A model generated the notes under the pieces. The model did not search any database, was not told where the DNA came from, and saw only the letters and a list, made by a program, of their open reading frames with translations. Below are positions 11,591 through 23,045 of a DNA stretch of 64,000 bases, piece after piece (within the stretch, counting starts at the first letter, position 1; each line of letters begins with the position of its first letter). The position numbers and the translations under genes were made by a program. The DNA comes from Cryptomeria japonica (Eukaryota; Streptophyta; Pinopsida; Cupressales; Cupressaceae), in assembly GCF_030272615.1 (NCBI RefSeq), contig NC_081411.1, forward strand, positions 187,495,449 to 187,559,448, in the 5' to 3' direction.

Positions 11591-12476
11591 TGTGAAAAAG
11601 TTAAGTAATGGAACAACTTCCTACACCAACCTTGAGAGGAGAGTAATGCAAAAACTTTTACAGATCGTTACAACAGTTACAAAAACTTAACAAAATAGAC
11701 ATAACAACATGCATACCACAACACAATGATTTACGTGGGGAAAACTCTTTCGGGAGAAAAAACCCACACTCCAAAAGCCGTCAAATATACTATTCAGCAA
11801 TCAATAACAGATTACAATATACTTGCAGAGCAAGCTCTTCACGAGATTACCACTAATCAAAGACTCAAAGGTAACTCAATAGTCATAAGGCTCTTGCATA
11901 CAACATCTATCTCACGCACCTCATATATAGGAGATACAATACAAGAAACTATCAAACGGTATTACAAAACCATAGGCTAAAACCACCTAATAAAGTAAAA
12001 CCAACTTTATCTCCAATCTAGATGCTCTATGACATGTCAAAACACACATTAACACGTGCTCCTCCCTTTTTATGTGTCTGATGCATTTTATATTTCTTAT
12101 TTCAAGGGTCCAAACTTCCGAAGGCCATAACTTGTGAACCACGTGTCTGATTGACGAATCATTTGAAGTGCCAAAAAGCTCAAGAAGTGCTCTATCACCT
12201 CGTAACCCACTATGTCGGTTGTGCCTACTTTTCAAGGCATTTCAAACAATCTAAAGTCCTCAAAGATAAATTTAAACCTTTCATTGCACCTACCAAAAAC
12301 ATAAACTTTAATATCTTCAAAACTAGCTATGATCTTGCAACGAAAAATTACCGCCATGCTTATATAGCCAATTCGAAGCTTTGGAGAAAATTTTGCACCA
12401 TTTCATGCTCAAACAAAAACTTACTATAAATAGTAACCTCATGTAATCGCAAGGTTGAAACACCATTTTTACTACA
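11591..12476 (-). repeat. 5' LTR of outer Copia element (886 bp)
   Basis: The ends are TGTGAAAAAG and ACTACA in plus orientation. The central part matches 1-334 and 7206-7392. At 11729-11772 it has the ACGTGGGGAAAA...GGAGAAAAAACCC pair. That is the complement of the GGGTTT...TTTCCCC...CACGT motif found in the other Copia LTRs of this window. Confidence 0.9.
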
Positions 12477-13252
12477 TTAACTTGTTATAATGACACTTAA
12501 ACACAAGGGTGATTTACAATAATGACAACAACCTACAGGAGAAGACTTGGTGGTATTAACTAGCACAACCCATATTTTGTCTCAATCAAGCCCTACTAAT
12601 TATTTCTTTGATTTTGATAAAGTTGAAAGACACACCAAGCAACCAATGCAACTAATAATGATGCAATTTTATCAATGAGGATTTGTAGGTTGAACAAAAA
12701 TATAATATGTGATAGAATGACCTAGTGCAAGAACTAAGGTTTTGGTTTTTGTTGATATAAAGGTTCACACATTAAAATGCTTGATGCAAAATAATGTTAT
12801 GAGAAGATTATGGGTGACACTAACAAGCACAAATGTTAGTAGCAAGTGTTCTAAATGATGAAGAATTGTCCTAAATGACCTGAGCATGATGTTGTTTATA
12901 CATGTCCTAAACACATAATTTGAAATAGAATTAAATTTTAAATTTGAAAAGTGGGTCAAGTCTACACATGCAACCTTAAACTACACCTGCAACATTGAGC
13001 CATATAGGAGTTATGATATTTTGGAGTTTAGAAATACTTTGAGTTGGGATAAGATTCATTTTTTGAATTACACTTGGGGTTTGTGGAAATGGCAAATCAA
13101 TTCAAATAAGTCACTAGGACAATACTTAGAACACCCGCACAAAATAATATAAAATTAAAAGGGAAGAAATACAATTTATACAATTTTCACCCTTACAAAA
13201 ATATATATTATTAAAATAAGTTACTATTTGTTTTTTTATTAAAATAAGCAGT
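12477..13252. other. Unassigned AT-rich sequence
   Basis: It lies between the outer Copia and a solo LTR. There is no coding frame longer than about 65 codons and no similarity to known families was recognised. It may be old element sequence. Confidence 0.5.
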
Positions 13253-14486
13253 TGTGGCATCCTAAAATTGCACCCCTTTGCAATTTTGACCGCATTGGGT
13301 CCTTACCTTAGCGTTTGTGCCCCTTGGCCTGCTTGGGACCTAATTATGCTCATGCCCCTTCCATATTGCATCATTTTTTGGCATTTCCTATTCATAAGCC
13401 ATTTGATATCCTTGCCCCAAAATAGGGTGTGGCCCCTGGTTCTCAATAGGACCATGGCGAGGCAAAATAGGGCAAGCCCAGGGCGTGGCCCCTGGTTCTC
13501 AATATAACCATGGTGCCTCGCCATGGTCCCCCTCATTTTTGGGGCCCCTTTAACTCATTTTCAAATTTCAAATATGAGCAGGAATTCCCTCTCCACGTCA
13601 ACTCATGTCGGAAAATTAATCAATTTTCTCAATTGGCAAGTATATAAAGAAGATTTCCCCTCTCATTTGAACATCCACAAGAATCAAGAATTATTGAGCA
13701 CACACATGAGATCAAGCATTCAAGCATTCAAAAGAAATTGAGCATTTTTAGTCTTCCTTCAAGCCTTGGAGCAGCAATAAAGTCAAGATTCAAGCATTGA
13801 AGTGGAGATCTACATCTTATTTCATGAAACCCTAATTCTATGTAGAGGCAAGCAAAACTTCACAAAGAGGTATAATCATTCAATTTTCAGTCATAATTCA
13901 ACATCTCCTTCAAAAGGAGAACCTTTCATTACAGTCATTTCAATTGCATCTATTCCAATTTCATAGTTAATTCCAAAACCAAGGTTTGACCTAAAGCAAG
14001 CCCCTATTCCCAACCTATTTCCCTTTCTTTTTGTGTGCAAGAAATAGGTACAGAGTTGTACTCTTCAAAATAAGCTTCATTCACAGAGACAAATCAACCC
14101 TTTTCGACACGCGGAAAGTTCGAGGGACCATGGTGTCGCGTCCTAGTCTCGACTTTTTAAAAGCTCCTTCGAGGGTCAGATCCAACTCAGCTTATGCTAC
14201 TCAATTCTAAGTGCCCAGCTCAATCTCGCATTTGTAGCTCATTGTTTTCTTAGTTTTATCTTCATTTTTCAGCACTTTAACTTAAATCACCATTTCAACT
14301 TACAAAAGAGGGGAAATACATTCACAAAATTAATCCAATCCATTCAGTATTCAATCCTTATCTGATTTGTGACTGAATCTAGTGGATTCCCTTCCCTCTT
14401 TTGAATGTAAAGGTTACAAGCTAAATTGATTTGGTGATTTTTCCCCTCTATGTTTCAAATTGCCAAATCCAATTTTCCCCTTTACA
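13253..14486 (+). repeat. Solo LTR related to the nested gag-only element
   Basis: It starts TGTGGCATCCTAAAATTGCA and ends AATTTTCCCCTTTACA. Both ends resemble those of the 335-7205 element's LTR read on the minus strand (TGTAGTGTCATAAAATTGCG and AATTTTCCACTTTACA). No purine tract precedes it and no primer binding site follows, which favours a solo LTR from unequal recombination. The flanks are GCAGT and GCAAA, an imperfect duplication. It contains a direct repeat of GTGGCCCCTGGTTCTCAATA at about 13429 and 13485. Confidence 0.72.
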
Positions 14487-14749
14487 GCAAAAAAAAGGGG
14501 TGTTGGCCCTTTATACAATAGCCCATAGGCGGCAAAATGAAAGACAATGAAACAAGGGTGCTAACCCAAAACAAACCCAAGTCGGACATGCCTTTAACAA
14601 CAAATCAAAAGACCATTGTTGAAGGCCTAGCAAACCAACAACAACCCAACTCAGGAGTGGAGGGAAATACCCAAAACTTGACAACAAGGAGTTTGGGGGA
14701 GAGGAGAGGGGGAAGAAGAATCACCTTTCTGCCTATAACAAACAATAGT

Positions 14750-16075
14750 CTAAGCAATATTATTATTAGGGACATCATAGGAGGGATCAAGCAAGGAGTT
14801 TCCCACAAGGTTTCTGTCTACAACTGGAGTAGACTGTTGCTGCAAAACAACATCAGGAACAGACACACCAGGAGAAAAATGTTGTTGCAGAACAAGAGCA
14901 ATGTGGGTAGGAGCCTCAAGCCTAAAAGAGGCCACTCCAACAATAACCAAAGAATTAACAGGGGCCTCAGTAATAAGAGGCACAAACTCATCCCGGGAGG
15001 AGACATTATCCGTCAGTAAAGCGTCAGCAGGATCAACAAAATCAGAGGCATTGATTGTCAAATGATTAGTAGTAGACCTTTCCATCAAGTAGCAACTCCT
15101 TTATGGCGAGAAAGAGAACAATCCAAAACTAAATGTCTCATTGATAAACATCTCTGACAGCAAAAGAGGAGGCCCTCATAATCCAACGATTGAGTCCATG
15201 GCCTATCCCCAACCATAAGCACCACATTTCGAAGGAGAGACATAAAGATGTCAATGTCGACTAAAATGCAGCAAAGGTAGAATGACCCATGGAGGACTGG
15301 GCATTATCAACCTTCAAGAATCGGCCAATAGAGTTACCAATGGCCTCATAACAAGAATGCTCCCAAAAATGAAAGGGGAGATTGGGAAGGTGAACTCATA
15401 CTAGATGCGCATTGAGTGGTTCAATAAGAGGGTTGAAAGAGGTTGTCCAGGGTTTGATTGAGAGAGAGTTAACTCCCCAAGCCCACAACTTGCCCAGCAC
15501 CAAATCACGATCATCAGAAGAAGCAAAGGAAGCAATGAAAAAACTTTCAGCACAAGGGTAGAGCTCAATGCTACCAACAACCAAAGGCGTCCAAGAATCA
15601 CTCACCCAACAATGGAGATTAAGGAGAGAAGGCCATAACCCAATAAATCTACACACCAGTCCACAGTATTCGTAAAAACCAACATTTTCTACCACAAACC
15701 ATCATAGGGGAGGTCTTGGCACAAGGAAGAGGACAAAACTTCCCCTTGGTAGGATGAGCAGCATATTTGGCCACGCAAGCAAAACTTCTTCTACCAACAA
15801 TACAAGGTCTGGGGAGGAGACATTTGCACTCATATCAGGGCCACCATCCACAACAAGGAACACCACCACCACCACTAGGCAAAGCAGCCACAACGCCAAC
15901 ATCAAGTGGAGGGCAACACAAGCATCTACCCCCACAACAGACAAAGGCGCAAAGGGGACAAAGCCCACCAACTTAGCAAAGGAGGGCACAACATGCACAA
16001 ACGCAACAGAGGAGGAGAGCGCAATGGGCAAATGGTTTAAACTCTACTAGGTGGGAAGGGCAAACAGAAGGGCAA
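14750..16075 (-). pseudogene. LINE ORF1-like remnant (DUF4283 plus CCHC zinc knuckle)
   Basis: The minus strand gives a DUF4283-type segment in 15396-15695 (DRDLVLGKLWAWGVNSLSIK), continuing to VHLPNLPFHFW and YEAIGNSIGRFL past the stop. A zinc knuckle with C-x2-C-x4-H-x4-C spacing, CQRCLSMRHLVLDC, follows at about 15125-15170. This pair is characteristic of ORF1 of plant L1-type LINEs and binds the element RNA. Several stops and frame changes make it non-functional. ORF2 (endonuclease and RT) would be expected left of 14750, but the solo LTR lies there, so the element is truncated. The plus-strand frame at 14537-15019 overlaps it and is a shadow. Confidence 0.75.
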
Positions 16076-16079
16076 ACGA

Positions 16080-17016
16080 AAACACAATCATTGTTTGAGT
16101 TTTTTTAAAACTTACTATTTGTTGATTCAATTATCTTTTTATATAATTATACACCCCTTCGACTCTTACTTGATTTTAATATAAGTTCATGATAACACAT
16201 ATAGTATGGATAAATATATTTCAATATTCATATCTCAAATTAAATTTTAAATTGTTTCATAATTTATCAATAACTGGAAAATGTTGAAGTGATTACTTAT
16301 ACTATAATAAATTACCATTAATGGAACATTTGTTATAGAACATAAAATTGTGACTCTTAATCTTTCATTACTAACTATTAATATAAAATGTAATATTTTA
16401 CAAAACAATAGAACCAAAATTTTTTAAAAAAAATAAAAAATTATAAAGTTAATAACACAATGCTTCATAAGAATTTTGAATTTTTTAATATCTTAGTCTA
16501 TAATTCATATTCTTTTGGATGACACCATAAAACTTTTTTCATCTTTGAATCACTAAATGTGATTCGAAATATTGATGATAAAAAATCTTTACACAATCTA
16601 ATCCAGAAATATCAAGTAAAATTATAACATAAATTTGAAAATCTGATTGCATTAACTATTTTATTTTCTACAGTTATTTTCTTAACCATTTCTATTTCTT
16701 AATCCCAAAAAAAAGTGCAGAAACAGATGTTTTCTAAAGGTTAAGCTAGGTGTCCAAAGAAACATTGCACCGACTCTTTGACGGGTTAGTTAAAAACGCT
16801 CAGGGTAGGTGTCCAAACAAAGGTCTAGTGCGCTTTATGGCAGCCTAACAGGTGTCAAAAAACGTTCTAGAAACTTTGACATAAAAATATGAATAATTAG
16901 ATAAGTCAAATCACTGGTAGATTTTGCTCTAGCTCAGCAATGGTCATTCTAAGTAATAATGGCATGGCAAAAGAATAAGAAGTTACCTAAACGGTGCCGT
17001 CGGAGATTAGTTATTA
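16080..17016. other. AT-rich spacer 3' of the symplekin-like exon
   Basis: No coding sequence was recognised. Two TAGGTGTCCAAA boxes occur at about 16748 and 16806. If the exon continues by splicing, this is the first part of a long intron. Confidence 0.45.
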
Positions 17017-18303
17017 TCAACGTATACAAGGCAGATTTTGCATGTTAGATATGACCACGTCAGCAAGCAAACCCGGATCCATCTTCCGCACCAATCTCTC
17101 TATTGACTCCCCGCTTTTATGTCCTTGTGCCAGCAGGGCAGCTATCCCGCCAATCGCTTGCTGAACTGGACAACAAATTTCTCTGTCCACCTGTAACAAC
17201 GCTACTCCATCACCCTCGTAAGAACTCTTTGTCCTGTCCACGTGTGCTGATATTCCATCGGACGAACCCTTAATCTGGTCCACGTTAGAAGACAATTCGT
17301 CCAGCTGGCATCCGGGCTGCTGCTGGACCTTTAAATTCTGCAGACCTGGCAGCACTCCATCCACGCCATCACTGTCAATGCCACGTAGATCCCTAGGACG
17401 ATTTGCCCGCTCCGCTTTCAGTTTTTTAAGCGCGCGGTCAGCTCTGCGAAGCGCTTGAGTCGCAGCTTCCCCGGCATTTAATGCGTGCAGAAACTCTAGC
17501 AGGCGGTCACGCCAGGGCAGTGCCCCCCAGTGAGCGCACCTCAAAAGCTCAAGCAACGCAGTCTTTAGCGCGTGCCGAACGCTAGCCATGTGACCGTAGC
17601 GTGCAGGGTCTAACCCCAGCAAAGCCGTCAAAATACGACAGCAAAACCCTGGCCTTTCCGCTGCGATCTCTGCAACACAGTTGATGAGGACGATTATCAG
17701 AGAAGAAGGTGAAGAAGGCACATCAAATTGCTCCAGCATAAGCCCTAGGTTCTTGCCGCCCTCTTCCATGTGACCTCCCGCTGGCCCTAAAACGCTCAAA
17801 TTATTGCCGGAATCCTGCGTGAAATCTAGAACTACTATTTCGACGAACTTCATCGCTGCGAGTTTAACTCCGCCTGAAATACCCTGCCAGAAGGCGAAGC
17901 CGTAAACTGCGTCCTTGAATTTCACCATCCAAGGCCATAAATTCTTCAGCCATTTGTCCGCTTCAACATTTTTTAAGTCTAAAGCCCTCCGAAACAGAAC
18001 TGTTCCGCTACTGATGCACTGACGAACAACAGTCGGCGCCTCATCGTTTAATAACGGCAATAAAGCAGGAAAAATCTGAGACAAAGTTTCCAAGTCTTTT
18101 GATCCGATTTGCTGTATCATTACCGCAAGGTATTTTCTCACCGGGATGAACGGCGCCGTCTGCAGATCCGTCAAGTTGGACAGAAACTGGTTTAGCAGTG
18201 CCGGATCGCTGTCATTTTGCAGGAAAATGTCCTTCAAACGCTTAAGGGATTCGATCCTGTGACCGCAATCAGCGTGATTTTTGGCATCCTCGAGAAGCTC
18301 CAT
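17017..18303 (-). CDS. Symplekin/Pta1-like N-terminal domain, probably first exon of a longer gene
   Basis: The ORF encodes 428 residues from ATG at 18303. Residues 15-260 form helical HEAT-like repeats (LKRLKDIFL, PVRKYLAVMIQQIG). The segment 130-160 (FKDAVYGFAFWQGISGG, then KFVEIVVLDFT) and the end LLADVVISNMQNLP match the symplekin N-terminal domain pattern. Symplekin is a scaffold of the cleavage and polyadenylation complex in the nucleus, and its N-terminal domain in animals binds the Ssu72 phosphatase. Plant symplekins are more than 1,000 residues long, and this frame stops just where similarity ends, at NLP-CIR. A candidate splice donor (T/GTATAC on the minus strand, 17028/17027) lies exactly there. 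No later exon is visible in the 17 kb downstream. The exon is much richer in GC and CpG than its surroundings and has no internal stop, so purifying selection until recently is likely. Alternatives are a very long intron or a 5' gene fragment. Confidence 0.8.
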   Translation of the reverse strand: MELLEDAKNHADCGHRIESLKRLKDIFLQNDSDPALLNQFLSNLTDLQTAPFIPVRKYLAVMIQQIGSKDLETLSQIFPALLPLLNDEAPTVVRQCISSGTVLFRRALDLKNVEADKWLKNLWPWMVKFKDAVYGFAFWQGISGGVKLAAMKFVEIVVLDFTQDSGNNLSVLGPAGGHMEEGGKNLGLMLEQFDVPSSPSSLIIVLINCVAEIAAERPGFCCRILTALLGLDPARYGHMASVRHALKTALLELLRCAHWGALPWRDRLLEFLHALNAGEAATQALRRADRALKKLKAERANRPRDLRGIDSDGVDGVLPGLQNLKVQQQPGCQLDELSSNVDQIKGSSDGISAHVDRTKSSYEGDGVALLQVDREICCPVQQAIGGIAALLAQGHKSGESIERLVRKMDPGLLADVVISNMQNLPCIR

Positions 18304-18318
18304 AAAACCCTAAATCAA
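18304..18318 (-). promoter_or_regulatory. Telo-box-like motif just 5' of the symplekin-like start codon
   Basis: The plus strand reads AAAACCCTAAATC immediately upstream of the ATG (minus strand TTTAGGGTTTT then ATG). AAACCCTA telo-boxes are common in 5' untranslated regions of plant housekeeping genes. It supports 18303 as the true start, but a chance match is possible. Confidence 0.4.
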
Positions 18319-19299
18319 TTTTTCCTAGCTCTAGCGTTGTATGCATGTCTTTTGTGGGTATTGAATTAGGAGCATAATGATCTAATACAGATTATATTAA
18401 CGTAAATTCGAAAAAAAAATTACCGTTGCCCTCTGTATGTAAGAATTTATTTCGTTCATGTAATTAAATTTGATGGCTGTATAGCCGTATTTATTATTAT
18501 TTTAAAATGCTGTCATTTTATTCATATTAAGCCGCATTCATTGTCGTAGACATGACGTGTTCAGTTATGATTTCTGTTTTTAAAACTAAGTTGCGTGTGC
18601 GGTTCAATTTGATCAAAGTTAAAAAATAAAAGTAAATTGTTAAAAAAAATTGAAAGATTAAAGTTATATATGTATTATAAGGAAAATATATATATTTAAA
18701 GAAATCATTTTAATGAGATTATATAGTAAGATTTGAGAGTTATTTTATTCAATTATTGGGTTGAGGAAAAAAAGTTTTATGTTTATTTAATCTATTTATC
18801 ATTTTATTATGCTAATAATCTTTTTCCTAAAATTTAATTCAAAAATAGAAATGATGCTAGTGAAAGCAACTTGAAATGGTCTCAAGAACTAGTGAAAATT
18901 AGTAAAAATAGAGAAACTTGAATTATTTTCTAGCTACATAAATGAAAAGTATTGATAATAGAGATGTTTGTATAATACATTATTGTTTGATACACTTGGA
19001 GAGTCATACAATTAGAGTCAAGGATAGAGTTTCATGTAGACGAATATGCATGCATAAGAAATAGACATTTAAGAGAAAAGAAATAGAAATAACTAGAATT
19101 GAACTAAAATTTGAAAATTTAATAAGGTATCAAATTGATAAAAGGTATGAAACAAAAAATGGCAAAAAAATTCTCATTAAAAATTGGGTGTAGATTAATT
19201 ATCTTCCTTCACTTAAACATACAATTAACCAAAAGAAAGAAAATATTTTTGGTGGTTGGTCAAGGACTTGTCTTAGTCAAACTCTACATTAGTCTCTCA
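18319..19299. other. AT-rich region upstream of the symplekin-like exon
   Basis: It would contain the promoter of the minus-strand gene. A TTAATATAATC stretch at about 18393 could serve as a TATA element, but nothing is decisive. No other gene was seen. Confidence 0.35.
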
Positions 19300-20030
19300 A
19301 CATTGATGATGTTTTGCATATTCCAAGACTTTTGAGACATGTACTTTCTATATCCAAGTTAAATGATTTTGGATTACATGTGACATTTGGCAAGTATAGT
19401 TGTAGGTTGGTAAGAGAGAACTTGGTGATTGCTAGACGATTTCAAGTTGAGACCTTATTTAAGTTGAATGCCTCCACCTTTTGTAATTCTATTAATGTAA
19501 CTAGAACTAAAAATGCATGTATGTTGTTGCACCAATGCTTGGATCATATATATGAGAAAGGTCTTAAGACCATTATTAATAAGAAGTTGTTTGATGGTTT
19601 TTCTTATTATTCTATTGGTGAAATTTATTTTCATGAGAATTGTGTATTTGAAAAAAGATCTCCTTTTCTCATTGGAGGAAATAGAGGTGAGAGATTATTA
19701 TAAATCATTAATTTTGATCCAATGTGTTTAGTCAAATAGATGTTTATTTTATGTGTAAATCTCAATATTTTGTTAAATTTGTTGACAATGTTTCTAAATA
19801 CTTTTGGATTTACTTTATGCCTTCTAAATTTGAAATTTTTACTAATTTTAAATAATTTAAATTTTTATTTAATAATCAAATAGATTATGAGGTAGGGGTG
19901 TTATGATTTGACAACGTTGGGAAATATTATTTTATAGGATTTAATAAATTTTGTAAGCATGTAAGAATTTTTCAAAATAAGACTACACTTTTACCTTTAT
20001 TGAAATAGAAAAATTATCTTTATAGTGTAT
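19300..20030 (+). pseudogene. Copia protease end, GAG-pre-integrase and integrase remnant
   Basis: The plus-strand frame 19314-19703 reads HIPRLLRHVLSISKLNDFGL, the conserved junction after the Copia protease. GAG-pre-integrase follows, with LLHQCLDHIYEKGLKTI. Beyond it (19740-20010) the integrase core is recognisable through stops as VKFVDNVSKYFWIYFMPSK and FDNVGKYYF. No LTRs were matched to it. It is an old fragment about 700 bp long. Confidence 0.75.
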
Positions 20031-20974
20031 TTGTTAATATTTCTATAACCTACTCACATTTCCCACGTGTCACCTTTCTTGTGCACCATTGCCACCAAAG
20101 TACAGCAAGCACTCTAAATATGCTTAATAATACTTGTTGGCTCTAGCATCTCTTACACCATCTTCATGATCTCACTTTTCTATACATAAAGGTACTTTTA
20201 GTTGCTATTGTTAAGTTTAGGCTCCTTGCTACTAGTTTAATGATATAATCATGATTTATTTTAGGAGATAATTTGTTTGTCATATATCTCTAATATCTAT
20301 TAAGCAACTATCTATAACTACATGCAAATCAATCTAAGTAGAAAAAATTGACTAGTAGATTGCTAATGAAAATAATTAGGTGACATCCATCGGCTCCTTT
20401 GTTAACAATCTTTCGCATTTAATAAGAGCTCATGATATGAAGAGACTTTGCATGCAACCTTCTCAATTCGACTATCTTTCCTTTTGAGTAAAAACACATG
20501 AATAGCTCTTGAGATTTCTTCTCAATTGTCCCTAATGTATTAAGCCAGTATACTCCCAACATAAGATATTTTAGACTCGTATAGCTAGAAATCATTGGGA
20601 AATCAAGTTGATATCCTCCCATGGATAATTTAATGTTGTGAAATGTCCTCAAATAGTTGATAGTACCTCTATCTATAATTGGGATCTAAAATTTTAGAGC
20701 TAGAAATAAAATAATATAGAGATAATTGTATCTAACTTCTTCTTGATGAAGTTGTGGATGCTTCTTGATTCTATCAATATTGTTACTCTCTCTTTCTCCA
20801 ACAAAACTATTATCTTAAGAGTTGGTAGGGTGCTAATCCTAAAAAGAACATGGCATGAAATGGTTGTTAGGTATCACCAAATCCCTCATGTATCTCATTG
20901 TCACACTCTAATATTGCTTCTATCTTCTCTCCTTCCTCATTTTAAAACTTGATTTATTTTCAATACATTTATGT
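20031..20974. other. Unassigned AT-rich sequence
   Basis: There is no coding frame over 80 codons and no recognised family. It is continuous with 21979 onward if the transposon at 20979-21974 is removed. Confidence 0.4.
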
Positions 20975-20978
20975 CCTT

Positions 20979-21974
20979 GGGTGAACTCATAATACTGGTT
21001 CCCACTTTTTGATCAACTTTGACACTTAGATGAATATTTTGGAAAAAACCTTCAGTTTCTGACACCTATAACTTTTAAACCGTTAAGAATTTGAAGATGA
21101 TATAAACTAGTGATTTTTAGCATCTTGTTTGTAGATTCTAAATATATTTTTTTCAAATTTGTTTGAATAAAATTTTATTGATTTTTCCATCTCCCTCAAA
21201 AAGTAGTTGTTTACAGCAAACAACATTTTTTAAGAGTGATGTGTATCCCAAAATGCATAATTTTTTTTCTATAAATGATAAAAACTTAATTCTTTTGAAT
21301 TTTGGTTTGTAACATCAATACCCAGGGCATGCACTTGGTTTGATAGTGATATGTTGAAATTTTTTTATTTTATTAAGTTTTGAAGTTTGACTAATTATAA
21401 TTTGGATATAGGTGTACGTTTGAACACATAACTTGTTCTATATATATCAAAATTCAATTTTCTTTTTTTTGTTAGAAAGAAAACACCAATACCTAGTGCA
21501 TAGATATTTTTTAGATTTTTTTTGAATTATTTTACTATTTTTTCCAATGCATTGAACAAAGAAGTTCATGTTCGGTGGAAAACCTATATTCATAAGATAT
21601 AAAATAAAAATATATTAATGAAATTAAATATATTAAAAGTTATACTATTTGGAAAGCTTATAATAAGGACTAAATACTTAAAAAAAAAAAAACTTTTAAA
21701 TGAATTAATTTGACCCCCTAAAAGCTAATGTAAAATTGGTTTTTTATCAGCATTTGATATATGCAAAGGAGACTCCATTGCAAGTATGATTTAGAAGTAG
21801 AGAGGTTCTATCCAAGAAATTTTGTTCTAAGAGCCTTTGATTTAACTCTCTTTAATTAATTACTTCAAATGGGACCTCTTAAAGCTTAAATTATTTTATT
21901 TAAAAAAAAAATGTATGATTTCAGCAAAAATCAGGACGTACCAAAAAGTGGGAACCAACTTTGTGAGTTCACCC
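20979..21974. mobile_element. 1-kb non-autonomous DNA transposon with 33-bp terminal inverted repeats
   Basis: The left end GGGTGAACTCATAATACTGG continues into TTCCCACTTTTTG. It is mirrored by the right end, which on the opposite strand reads GGGTGAACTCACAAAGTTGG then TTCCCACTTTTTG. The candidate target duplication is CCTT on both sides (20975-20978 and 21975-21978). The interior is AT-rich and non-coding. A second, inverted and partial copy of the family is at about 62000-62726, sharing the terminal repeat and the internal ATGCATTGAACAAAGAAGTT-like block. The superfamily is not determined: 4 bp is short for hAT (8) and Mutator (9). Confidence 0.78.
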
Positions 21975-21978
21975 CCTT

Positions 21979-22840
21979 TATTCTATCTTCTCATAGTTGA
22001 AACATAAATAGTTTTGTCTCTTCTCTTTAATTTTTTGTGGAATCAATTTGGTAGATTGAGGAAATGACTACGTAGGAGTGTTCTATATCTCTTATGTAAA
22101 TACAAACCCTAGCATTTTGTTGGCCATTTTTATAAAATTGTCTACCTCGCAATTATCATTATTTGGGGCAGAGAAGTTGGAATGAACACATGCACCTCAC
22201 ATTTTGTGTGGTTCTCTAAACAACCCAAACATAATTCCTTCAAAATTTCCTCTATAACATGCCCACTCTTAAATACAAAGTTTGGAATTCTTGAGTAAAC
22301 TTGATTGTACTATTTGTCTTAATTTGACAATCTACATGAAGTAGAGCTATCTATATGATTATTTCCATAATGTATATTGACTCTCTTACGGTAGACCATA
22401 TGGCAACAGAATACTTCGTATTTTTCTCTTCATATGGCCATTGAACAAAATGAATAGGTTTGATTCCAAGTATAAAGATACCATTGGAAACTCTATTGAC
22501 ATGAAATATGATGAATATCAAGGAACTACTTCATTTGGAAAATCCAGCTAGTTGAATCCTTATCATCTAACTTTCACATATCCATCTTTGACATAAAATG
22601 CCTAGCCACAAAATAGTTTGTGTGGTGATTCATCTTTAGATATTAATCAATCCCAGATATATCAAGCCCCTTAGAAGAAACACATTTTTCTCAAATCTTA
22701 TGATGTTAATACACCCACTTAAATTCCAAATTCTCATGAGAATAGAATATTTTCACTAATGAGCTAGGACATCTTCACTCCTTGTAGACCCCTTCATCTC
22801 CTTCCTTAATGCTAAAATATCATCTTTAATATTCAAATTA
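21979..22840. other. Unassigned sequence
   Basis: There is no coding frame and no recognised repeat. AT-rich. Confidence 0.4.
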
Positions 22841-23045
22841 ATATTAATCTATAGCATATAGGCTAAACAATAGTTTATAAATAATTGAATTAGAATGTTA
22901 ATTTTAGGAAGTTACATTCTCATACATTAGTTTAATTAATTTGATATGATAAAGTAAAGTCTTTATAAGCCATTGTAATTTAAATTAAAAAAAATTAAAA
23001 AAATCATAAGATTGAATGAATGTATTGAAAAATCAATTTCTAAAA
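22841..23045 (+). repeat. Direct repeat, left copy (possible LTR fragment)
   Basis: It shares CTATAGCATATAGG, AGTTAGAATGTTA-like and CATTAGATTGAATG-like blocks, in the same order, with 24195-24410. The two copies are about 1.35 kb apart. They could be LTRs of a short, old element, but the ends are not clear. Confidence 0.5.

Larger units (their letters stand above)
1..12476 (-). mobile_element. Ty1/Copia LTR retrotransposon, outer element of a nest, left end outside window
   Basis: The element reads on the minus strand. Its 5' LTR is at the right (11591-12476) and its 3' LTR at the left. Internal order on the minus strand is gag, protease, integrase, reverse transcriptase, RNase H, which defines Copia. 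The 3' LTR begins inside the window at about LTR position 378 and is split by another LTR element at 335-7205. A primer binding site next to the 5' LTR and a purine tract next to the 3' LTR confirm the ends. The coding part has many stops and frameshifts, and the protease active site is changed, so it cannot be autonomous. The left target-site duplication lies outside the window; the right candidate is TTAAC at 12477-12481. Confidence 0.9.

Noticed and set aside
14537-15019. Plus-strand frame of 160 codons
   Set aside because: It is the opposite strand of the LINE ORF1 zinc-knuckle region and has no similarity of its own.
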